Shown here piece by piece: positions 9,301 through 15,125 of a DNA stretch of 44,637 bases. The notes below the pieces were generated by a model. The model did no database searches. It was not told the origin of the DNA and saw only the letters and a list, made by a program, of their open reading frames with translations. This stretch comes from a virus, in the IMG/VR virus record IMGVR_UViG_3300027138_000006, positions 1 to 44,637 of that record; one strand, given 5' to 3'. Each line of letters begins with the position of its first letter. Position 1 is the first letter of the stretch. A program made the position numbers and the translations under genes.

Positions 9301-9648
9301 AATCAAATGTATTTTATATTAGTAGGAGATAATAGAATTGCAAGATATGTAAAGGTTCAAGATATTAATCCGCAGTCTAAAGATTCTTTTGTAGACTTCC
9401 TGTATCGAAAAGAATACGACCTTGAAGAGAATCAATACTTCGTAGTAGACTTTACTCCATATAAGACAAAGGCTGGGAAGACTATGGCTCATATAGTAAT
9501 GTCAGATAAAGATAAGAATTTAACTAGAGCTATTGTTTTCTCTAGTATGTATAAAATTGCCCTAGCAAAAATGCGTGAGGGTATGGTATGTCAGGTAGTT
9601 TTATCTAAACTAGACGACGGTACTTTAATGGTAAAGGAGATAAAGTGA
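6379..9648 (+). CDS. dnaE: DnaE-type DNA polymerase III alpha subunit
   Basis: 1089 residues, close to cellular DnaE. N-terminal PHP domain with HLHVHS (H5, H7, H9) and the TDHGTLS motif; polymerase core with PGRGSAAGS at about 377-385 and the catalytic DIDTD at 418-422; the third acidic position lies near KLDALGL (about 567). The C-terminal OB-fold and tau-binding region continues to the end. Family C replicative polymerase, so the phage brings its own replisome polymerase; a proofreading subunit, beta clamp and clamp loader are not visible in the window and may come from the host or the PHP domain. SD AAAGGCGGAG. Confidence 0.95.
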   Translation: MSFTHLHVHSYYSLMDGLNSPADLVAAAKKSGQVAMAITDHGTLSSHREFQVACKENGIKPILGVEAYISPTDRFDRSSKTDKTIQNYNHITLLAKNKKGLENIGILQELAWNEGFYHKPRIDREILFKYSEGVIALSGCMNGLMSKLIEKNNFEEAESVFTKFKEVFGNDFYIEVQAHNPPELNAKLLELADKLNIKPAATGDCHFAHEEDKVLVEAMLVLSTSPKSSKDADFEMSKEIKDIKERLNYLYPDRKMTFEGQNLWVQSREEIENDFNLVGISRKDIYENTMDISKKIEEYDFNRGLDLLPVPKTNADQKLSEMALEGLKRLGLLEDKVYYDRIQEELSIIKDKSFASYFLVVADMVNWAKENNIMVGPGRGSAAGSLVCYSLGITSVDPIKYDLLFFRFINPERNDFPDIDTDFEDRRRKEVKDYLKKKFKFVASISTYTYFKDKGGIRDAARVFMVPLSEVNRALKSIDTFEDFVSSPNTKEFRTKYPEVFWLADRLRGKIRSVGVHAAGVVVAKDDLRKYAPVESRADANDEVSGRIPVVAYDMDTIADIGLIKLDALGLKTLSVISDTVKSIKDRHGKDIDLAKLTLDDPSVYKTLSEGYTKGVFQAEATPYTNLLIKMGVDKFEDLAASNALVRPGAMNTVGASYIKRKHGDEAVQFIHPIMKPFTENTYGVIIYQEQVMQACVHLGGMTWSEADKVRKIIGKKKDAKEFDEFKDRFIEGASKHISKKQAETLWHTFEAHAGYSFNRSHAVAYSMLSYYTAWLKTYYPLEFMFSILKNENDKDARTGYLIEAKRLGLRVSLPHINESELYFSLKEDRIQFGLAEIKFISDSIANKIISKRPYDSYTDFIQKASAKGSGINSRAVAALNSIGGAAFEDNPRSGKEKESYYEYLGIPTFNLEGIPPRIKAQAKPIEEFDDLGSFVMFGMAKSIKRGNGWARIELVDETGSIGLFHNEQTPIETNQMYFILVGDNRIARYVKVQDINPQSKDSFVDFLYRKEYDLEENQYFVVDFTPYKTKAGKTMAHIVMSDKDKNLTRAIVFSSMYKIALAKMREGMVCQVVLSKLDDGTLMVKEIK

Positions 9649-9881
9649 CAGACGATATCGAAGGTCTAGTAACATCTATAAGTATCAATCAGGTTTTGGT
9701 TGCCATTCTAGAAGAGTACGGCAAATTAACAGTTCCTACTTTAAGATTTTTAGATGCGGGAAATTCAGAAAAAGAATTAGTTATTGACTATGATGAAAAG
9801 GACCCATCATTTACATTTAGTTTAAGAGAGACAAAAACTAATTTAAATGCTACAATAGATGAAGAGAGAATAGAGCAATAA
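9645..9881 (+). CDS. Small acidic phage protein of unknown function
   Basis: 78 residues, GTG start overlapping the polymerase stop, preceded by AAAGGAG. Contains the strand-rich segment LTVPTLRFLDAGNSEKELVI and an acidic tail. It lies between DnaE and RecA with ATGA-type coupling to RecA, so it is a likely replication accessory, but no fold is recognised. Confidence 0.6.
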   Translation: MTDDIEGLVTSISINQVLVAILEEYGKLTVPTLRFLDAGNSEKELVIDYDEKDPSFTFSLRETKTNLNATIDEERIEQ

Positions 9882-10885
9882 TGAAAATTTCACTAGACGA
9901 TATACTAGCAAAACTAGATCCAAAAACAAGAGCAAGAGTTCAGTCAGCACAAAATGTTGTTGTTGAAAAACAAAAGACCCCAAGCATTGGATTAAACATG
10001 GCTCTTCGTGGGGGCCTAGGTTATGGCAGACAGGTCCTTGTATGGGGTAATAAGTCTGCTGGGAAATCTTCTTTTTGTTTGCAGATGATAGCAATTGCCC
10101 AGAAAGAAGGCAAAACTTGTGCATGGATTGATTCTGAAGCTTCTTACGATCAGGCATGGGCAGAGTCTTTAGGCGTAGACTCATCTAAGTTAATTTATTC
10201 TTCGGCAAAAACAGTTAACGATATGGTTGATGTTGGAGTAAAACTTATGGAGGCTGGAGTAGATATGATCGTTGTCGATTCTATATCTGCATTATTGCCA
10301 GGAATTTATTTTGAAAAAGATGGAAATGAAATGAAAGATCTGCAAGACACTAAGCAGATCGGCGCTGAAGCAAAGGATATGACCCACGCAGTCAAGATGT
10401 TAAACTATGCAAACAAAAACACACTACTTGTACTCATCTCACAACAGCGAAATCAATTTGGATCTATGCATGCTAGTCACATCCCCACAGGTGGCATGGC
10501 AGTCAAGTTCTTTTCTTCCACGGTCATTAAGCTCTGGTCGTCTGAGGCTGAGGCGAATGCTATTAAGGCTGGCGTTAAAGTTGGCGACAAGATCATTGAA
10601 CAAAGAGTTGGCAGGCCAGTTAACTGGATTATTGATTACAACAAACTCGGTCCCCCAAATCTATCGGGACAGTACGACTTTTATTACCAAGGGGAAACTC
10701 TTGGTGTAGATGGTGTAGGCGAAACTCTAGACGTTGCAGAAATGTGTGGTGTTGTAGAAAAGGGTGGAGCATGGTATACAGTAAATGGAGAAAGACTTCA
10801 AGGTAGAGCTAAAGCAGTTCAATATCTTAAAGACAATCCGAAGGTTGTGGATGAACTTCGTGAGGCAATTAATGCCAAATCTTAA
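9881..10885 (+). CDS. recA: RecA/UvsX-like recombinase
   Basis: 334 residues. Walker A GNKSAGKS at 56-63 (variant of GPESSGKT), Walker B DMIVVDSIS at 128-136 and the region around LISQQRNQFGSM matching the RecA L2 loop. Forms filaments on ssDNA for strand exchange and recombination-dependent replication, with the nearby SSB, Cas4-like nuclease and RuvC. ATG overlaps the previous gene stop by one base. Confidence 0.93.
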   Translation: MKISLDDILAKLDPKTRARVQSAQNVVVEKQKTPSIGLNMALRGGLGYGRQVLVWGNKSAGKSSFCLQMIAIAQKEGKTCAWIDSEASYDQAWAESLGVDSSKLIYSSAKTVNDMVDVGVKLMEAGVDMIVVDSISALLPGIYFEKDGNEMKDLQDTKQIGAEAKDMTHAVKMLNYANKNTLLVLISQQRNQFGSMHASHIPTGGMAVKFFSSTVIKLWSSEAEANAIKAGVKVGDKIIEQRVGRPVNWIIDYNKLGPPNLSGQYDFYYQGETLGVDGVGETLDVAEMCGVVEKGGAWYTVNGERLQGRAKAVQYLKDNPKVVDELREAINAKS

Positions 10886-11057
10886 TGAGTTTATATACTC
10901 AGAAAAAATTTATCCTCCAGAACTGGAAAAGATTGGTGGGAAGAAGCCTTGCTCCCAGTGCGATAAAGATGCAGACGAATATTTTTGGAATGCATCTTTA
11001 TTGACAATGACTTGGGAGTGTCCAGATGGGCACAAGAATTCATTCAAGGTTAATTGA
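10872..11057 (+). CDS. Small zinc-binding protein
   Basis: 61 residues from ATG 10872 (GTGAGGC upstream), overlapping the RecA end by 14 nt; a long upstream extension in this frame is unlikely. C-S-Q-C and C-P-D-G-H provide a Cys/His zinc site. Function not recognised; operon position suggests recombination accessory. Confidence 0.6.
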   Translation: MPNLNEFIYSEKIYPPELEKIGGKKPCSQCDKDADEYFWNASLLTMTWECPDGHKNSFKVN

Positions 11058-11371
11058 TGTCTGAAAGATCAGAAGTAAAAAGAGACAGGGCTAGGGCCCA
11101 AAAGAATAGCGGACGTGGAGACTATCAAAAGGGTGATGCTCAATGGAAACAGTTTCTTGTTGATTATAAAGAAGCAGGGTCATCATTTAATTTAAATAAA
11201 GATAACTGGGCAAAAATTTGCACAGACACATTTAAAGTAAATAGAGATATGCACCCAGCATTAAAAATTATTATAGGAAAAGATTCTAAGGTACGACTTG
11301 GAATTATTGAATGGGCAGTTTTAGAAGAGCTGATCCAGTTTTGGGAGGATAACAATGGCGAACAAGCGTAG
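11057..11371 (+). CDS. PD-(D/E)XK nuclease, Holliday-junction-resolvase-like
   Basis: 104 residues from ATG 11057, whose first base overlaps the previous TGA. A basic N-terminus (KRDRARAQKNSGRG) precedes KGDA and then FLVDYKEA, giving a GD...D-x-K arrangement like the phage resolvase/PD-(D/E)XK family (with Asp where ExK is usual). Size matches phage Hjc-like enzymes. It would resolve branched DNA before packaging. The variant residue and the lack of a structural comparison keep this tentative; a second resolvase candidate (RuvC-like) lies 1.6 kb downstream. Confidence 0.55.
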   Translation: MSERSEVKRDRARAQKNSGRGDYQKGDAQWKQFLVDYKEAGSSFNLNKDNWAKICTDTFKVNRDMHPALKIIIGKDSKVRLGIIEWAVLEELIQFWEDNNGEQA

Positions 11372-11483
11372 GTTTAATGATACTATTATTAAAAACGGTA
11401 TGATTATAAAGATTCGCAAAGACGGCACAATAAAATCAGTAGTTGGTCCATACACACCAAAACACAAGCAGGTAAAAAAGTGA
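11355..11483 (+). CDS. Small basic protein
   Basis: 42 residues, ATG 11355 with GGGAGG upstream; overlaps the previous gene by 17 nt and the next by four. Basic (R/K-rich) with a short Ile-rich stretch (NGMIIKIRKDGTIKSV) like a small beta hairpin. No homologous family recognised. Confidence 0.55.
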   Translation: MANKRRFNDTIIKNGMIIKIRKDGTIKSVVGPYTPKHKQVKK

Positions 11484-11584
11484 CCGCTATTCTACTAAGC
11501 TCATTAGTTTGTTTTGTAATTGGTTACGGGCTAGGCCTGTTTATAGATAGATGGGATAGGAAGATTAAAAATGGCGGAAGATAA
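11480..11584 (+). CDS. Single-pass small membrane protein
   Basis: 34 residues from GTG 11480, which overlaps the preceding stop. One hydrophobic segment (about residues 3-22, ILLSSLVCFVIGYGLGLFI) followed by basic/polar residues suggests an N-out or N-in single-pass membrane peptide. The RBS is weak (GCAGG). Function unknown. Confidence 0.45.
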   Translation: MTAILLSSLVCFVIGYGLGLFIDRWDRKIKNGGR

Positions 11585-11909
11585 AAACACCCTTGAATTA
11601 ATAAGTCAGATCACAGAGTTTAATGATCTACACGAGTTTATGAAGGATGAACACCTAGATAAGGCCTTGGCTATTGTAGTAAAGCTATTATTAAATCCAG
11701 ATGTTCCGTCCGCTAAATCCCCTATGCTTATTATGGAGTTACAGGCAATGTCAACAAAGTTTGCTGTTATGGCTTCGTACTATTCAACCATTGCAAAAGA
11801 TAAAGCTGGAACCACAAATAACAATAAAAAGAATGTTTATTACTCACTAAAGGAGTCCATAGACAAACTTGTAGATGCACTTAAGTATGTCGTTAGGTAT
11901 AATTCATAA
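11571..11909 (+). CDS. Conserved helical phage protein
   Basis: 112 residues, preceded by AGGAAG. All-helical pattern with MELQAMSTKFAVMASYYSTI and a C-terminal YYSLKESIDKLVDALKY. I recognise the pattern as one repeated in phage replication neighbourhoods, but have no function for it. It immediately precedes the Cas4-like nuclease. Confidence 0.6.
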   Translation: MAEDKNTLELISQITEFNDLHEFMKDEHLDKALAIVVKLLLNPDVPSAKSPMLIMELQAMSTKFAVMASYYSTIAKDKAGTTNNNKKNVYYSLKESIDKLVDALKYVVRYNS

Positions 11910-12697
11910 TGGGCAGAGACATAGTAAAGAATCTTAAATTTAAAAAGCATACAGGAAAGTTTTTTGATCCAGAAAAGTTTGCCACACTGCTTGATGAAGC
12001 ATACAGAAATACAAAGCGTCCTGATGGAGACATGACCAAGAAGTCATTTAGTCCTAGCTCTTTAGGGTATGGCCATGGAACTTGCCCTAGATATTGGTAT
12101 ATGGCATTTAGCGGGGCAATGTTTATTGATGACAACGATGCCGTTGCGGTTGCTAATATGGCACAAGGAACACAGGCTCACGAGAGATTACAAAATTTAA
12201 TTAAAACTATGCCAGAATGGAAAGCAGAGGAAGAGGAAATTGTTAATGAATACCCTCCTATTCGTGGCTTTATAGATCTAATTATGGAATACGATGGTGA
12301 AACAGTAATTGGTGAAATTAAAACTGCTAAACAAGAAGTTTGGGATGTTCGTCAATCTGAGATGAAGCCAACACCAAATCATATGCTTCAGCTTTTAACT
12401 TATATGAAATTAAAAAAAGCAAAAGAAGGATTCTTTTTATACGAGAATAAAAATACTCAAGAGATTATAGTTATTCCAATTTCAATGAACGAAAAAAATA
12501 CTAAGATAATTGAAGACACATTTACTTGGATGATGGAAGTGTGGGACAACTTTAAAGACGGAGATCTTCCAATGAAGCCAGCGGGAGCGTCTAAGTACAA
12601 ACTTCCCTGCACATACTGTCCAGTAAAGAAAGAGTGCTACTCAAAAGAAACTCCAACAGGAACAGTTCAAATAGAATTGTTTGAGATACCAAAATAA
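11909..12697 (+). CDS. Cas4/RecB-like Fe-S exonuclease
   Basis: 262 residues. PD-(D/E)XK core with H91, GFID (D123), GEIK (E136, K138) and QLLTY (Q161). Four Cys (C59, C234, C237, C243; CPRYWY and CTYCPVKKEC) match the [4Fe-4S] cluster of Cas4/AddB-type 5'-3' exonucleases. No CRISPR locus is nearby, so this is a stand-alone phage recombination nuclease, probably providing ssDNA ends for RecA. Start shares one base with the previous stop. Confidence 0.85.
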   Translation: MGRDIVKNLKFKKHTGKFFDPEKFATLLDEAYRNTKRPDGDMTKKSFSPSSLGYGHGTCPRYWYMAFSGAMFIDDNDAVAVANMAQGTQAHERLQNLIKTMPEWKAEEEEIVNEYPPIRGFIDLIMEYDGETVIGEIKTAKQEVWDVRQSEMKPTPNHMLQLLTYMKLKKAKEGFFLYENKNTQEIIVIPISMNEKNTKIIEDTFTWMMEVWDNFKDGDLPMKPAGASKYKLPCTYCPVKKECYSKETPTGTVQIELFEIPK

Positions 12698-12975
12698 TGA
12701 TATGCTCTAATAAAGAATGCGGCATAGAGTTTGAGCCTAAAACACATAACCAAAAGTATCATAACGATGAATGCTGCAGAGTTGCTACAAACAGACGCAT
12801 TATGGAAAAGTATTATGAGAAAAAAGCTATTAGGCAAGGTGCGGACCGTGGTTGTAAAAAATGTGGTTTTCAGCTAAGCAGATACAATGACACTCTTTTG
12901 TGTGCTTCATGTCAAAAAAAGACAGATGTCGGCAAAAGATCTAGCATATTGGATAGAATAAATGAAATTAGCTGA
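12697..12975 (+). CDS. Zinc-finger protein
   Basis: 92 residues. Two Cys clusters: CSNKECGIEF with H and C near HNDECC, then CKKCG and CASC. Between them is a basic helical segment (TNRRIMEKYYEKKAIRQGA). This arrangement suggests two zinc ribbons binding nucleic acid or a protein partner. It ends overlapping the RuvC gene start. Function not known. Confidence 0.7.
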   Translation: MICSNKECGIEFEPKTHNQKYHNDECCRVATNRRIMEKYYEKKAIRQGADRGCKKCGFQLSRYNDTLLCASCQKKTDVGKRSSILDRINEIS

Positions 12976-13528
12976 GCTAATAAAAACTAAAGCTAATAGG
13001 GTTTTAGGTATAGATGCCTCAACAAACTCGATAGCTTTTTGCCTCATGGAGAATAATGTCCCGATTAAATGGGGCAAAATAGAACTTAGCGGTGCCGACA
13101 TTTATGAAAAAATATATGATGCTAAGGTTAAAATGCATGCTATGCTAAATGAATTGGAGAGTGACTATATAGCAGTAGAGGGTGCCATACTTGTCAGATC
13201 CCCCGATGCTGTGATAAAATTGTCTTATGTCTATGGAGTTGTTATTGCTGAGCTTATGTCTACTGGTGCTAAGGTTATTACTATTAGTCCATCCTCGTGG
13301 CAGGCGTACATTGGCAACAAAAATCCGACAAAGGATGAAAAGTCTGCAATAAGATTAGCAAACCCAGGATATGCAGACTCCTGGTATAAAAATCAACTAC
13401 GCAATATGCGTAAACAAAGAACTGCAAATTATTTTAATGATAAGTATAATATTGTGGTAAACGATTTTGATGTGGCAGATTCATTTGGAATTGCTCACTA
13501 TGCCAATAAGGTGTTGACAGAACGATGA
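12962..13528 (+). CDS. ruvC: RuvC-like Holliday junction resolvase
   Basis: 188 residues. RNase-H-fold resolvase motifs: D18 in VLGIDASTN, E73 in DYIAVEGA, and the D170/D173 pair in FDVADSFGIAHYA; the YGVVIAELM and SPSSWQ segments also match RuvC-type proteins. It resolves four-way junctions produced by recombination before packaging. Overlaps both neighbours (ATGA junction downstream). Confidence 0.85.
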   Translation: MKLAELIKTKANRVLGIDASTNSIAFCLMENNVPIKWGKIELSGADIYEKIYDAKVKMHAMLNELESDYIAVEGAILVRSPDAVIKLSYVYGVVIAELMSTGAKVITISPSSWQAYIGNKNPTKDEKSAIRLANPGYADSWYKNQLRNMRKQRTANYFNDKYNIVVNDFDVADSFGIAHYANKVLTER

Positions 13529-13671
13529 AACTATATCAAAGCCAGACCTGGATGTATAGAAGATATGTTGTTCAAAAGAAAACGGTAACTGAAATTGCCG
13601 AAGAGTGTAAGGTTTCTGCTATGACTATACAGAGAGCATTAGACAAGTTTGGGTTGGTTAAAAAACGATGA
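13525..13671 (+). CDS. Small helix-turn-helix protein
   Basis: 48 residues, ATG overlapping the RuvC stop. TVTEIAEECKVSAMTIQRAL (about residues 21-40) is a canonical helix-turn-helix, like the recognition module of resolvases or sigma-70 region 4. A basic C-terminus follows. Likely a transcription factor or DNA-binding accessory. It ends overlapping the methyltransferase ATG. Confidence 0.7.
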   Translation: MKLYQSQTWMYRRYVVQKKTVTEIAEECKVSAMTIQRALDKFGLVKKR

Positions 13672-14213
13672 GCAAGGACATATGGTTAGAGGCTAACGAA
13701 GAAACTGCTGGAGACCTTATTCTTACTGGATATGTTGGTCCGTTTAAAGACATGCCAGTGTACAATGAAGTTAAGTCTTTATTTGGAAACGGATCTATTG
13801 CTCTAGACTTTGGTTGTGGTGTTGGAAGAAACTCGGTAGCACTTGCAGAGACATACGGCAAGGTAATATCCTTTGATCTTCCCAGCATGATTGATTTAGT
13901 TCCACAAGAAAATAAACTAAGTAACATATCATATACAACAGACTGGGAGTATGTTAAAGAATTTAAATTTGATATAGTACTGGCAAGTCTTGTATTTCAG
14001 CATATTGAAGATTCAGAGTTAGATTCATACCTAAATGACTTGTCTCAGATAGTGGACAGATTAGTTCTTCATAGCAGAACATGGATTGATCATTCAGCTT
14101 CACAGGTATTGCCAATTGTAGAAAAATATTTTATAATTGATACGATAGAATATTCAAGAGATCCCAATAGCCCTATTGATGATCATTTTATTGCAACACT
14201 AAATAAGAGGTAA
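13668..14213 (+). CDS. SAM-dependent methyltransferase (class I)
   Basis: 181 residues. Motif I ALDFGCGVGRNS at 45-56 binds SAM, and FDIVLASLVFQHIED is motif-IV-like. It lacks the NPPY or DPPY of DNA amino-methyltransferases, so the substrate is open: small molecule, nucleotide or protein. It lies next to a DUF1599 (nucleotide-modification associated) gene, which hints at nucleotide chemistry but does not prove it. Confidence 0.8.
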   Translation: MSKDIWLEANEETAGDLILTGYVGPFKDMPVYNEVKSLFGNGSIALDFGCGVGRNSVALAETYGKVISFDLPSMIDLVPQENKLSNISYTTDWEYVKEFKFDIVLASLVFQHIEDSELDSYLNDLSQIVDRLVLHSRTWIDHSASQVLPIVEKYFIIDTIEYSRDPNSPIDDHFIATLNKR

Positions 14214-14218
14214 ACATA

Positions 14219-14560
14219 ATGGCGGGATATCCAGAAAAAGATAAAGGCTATCAGATGTGGGTTACAGACTTACAGCTAATAGCAACAAAGGCACCATCTG
14301 GTCAAAAGATTATTACAGAGTGCCTTGAAATAGCAGGAATGTTAATTGAAAAGAATATATCATACGGAAACTCTGCGCTAGAGCCAATCCGTATATTTTC
14401 AAAGGCGGATTCAACAGAGCAGATCCGTGTAAGAATTGATGATAAGCTAAATAGGATTCAAAATGATCAGGCATTTCCAGGAGACAATGATATTGATGAT
14501 TTAATTGGCTACCTAATATTGCTTAAAATAGCCAACAAAGTTGCACTTTCAGTCGACTGA
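14219..14560 (+). CDS. DUF1599 / nucleotide modification associated domain 1 protein
   Basis: 113 residues. The run YGNSALEPIRIFSKAD, then RVRIDDKLNRI and DLIGYLILLKIA matches the DUF1599 (Nmad1) family, which is found in phages and linked to modified nucleotides. It may act in nucleotide metabolism or DNA hypermodification. It is the last gene before a leaderless promoter that begins the packaging segment. Confidence 0.75.
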   Translation: MAGYPEKDKGYQMWVTDLQLIATKAPSGQKIITECLEIAGMLIEKNISYGNSALEPIRIFSKADSTEQIRVRIDDKLNRIQNDQAFPGDNDIDDLIGYLILLKIANKVALSVD

Positions 14561-14569
14561 GAGTATACT
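14541..14569 (+). promoter_or_regulatory. Leaderless promoter for the terminase segment
   Basis: TTGCAC (14541-14546), 17-nt spacer, TATACT (14564-14569), then 7 nt and the ATG at 14577. No Shine-Dalgarno lies between, so the transcript would start on or next to the ATG. Confidence 0.65.
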
Positions 14570-14576
14570 CTAGTAT

Positions 14577-15125
14577 ATGTCTGAGATAGAGTTAACTAAT
14601 CATTTTGACCGTATGAATACCGTTGTATCAGAATTACTTAAAGGAAACAACCCCACCCAAATAGCAACCATTACAGGCTTTAAAAGAGCCGAAGTAGTTG
14701 AGCTAGTAGAAGAGTGGAAGAGTGTTGTCCACAACGACACAGCGGCCCGTGACAGGGCAAAAGAGGCTATCTCTGGGGCAGACCGTCATTACGCAATGCT
14801 TATTAAAGAAGCCTGGAAAACAGTAGAAGATGCAGACGCACAAGGACAACTAAATGTTAAATCAACAGCATTAAAGCTTATTGCAGATATTGAAGGAAAA
14901 AGAATCGGCATGCTGCAAGAAATAGGATTGCTGGATAACGCTGAGCTAGCTAACCAGATTGCAGAGACAGAAAGAAAGCAAGACATACTTGTCAAAATAC
15001 TAAAAGAGGTTACCGCAAGCTGCTCAAAATGTAAAATGGATGTAGCAAAAAGATTGTCTCAGGTTACTGGCATAGTAGAGCCAGTATTTATAGAGGCGGA
15101 TGTCATAGAAACGGAAGTGTCATGA
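14577..15125 (+). CDS. Putative terminase small subunit
   Basis: 182 residues. An N-terminal helix-turn-helix (GNNPTQIATITGFKRAEVVE, residues 23-42) is followed by long helices and a CSKCKMDVAKRL segment. Small terminase subunits have such an HTH plus coiled coil, and the large subunit lies 3.7 kb downstream on the same strand with a cassette in between. No other small-subunit candidate is visible. Leaderless translation is predicted from the upstream promoter. It could alternatively be another DNA-binding protein. Confidence 0.5.
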   Translation: MSEIELTNHFDRMNTVVSELLKGNNPTQIATITGFKRAEVVELVEEWKSVVHNDTAARDRAKEAISGADRHYAMLIKEAWKTVEDADAQGQLNVKSTALKLIADIEGKRIGMLQEIGLLDNAELANQIAETERKQDILVKILKEVTASCSKCKMDVAKRLSQVTGIVEPVFIEADVIETEVS

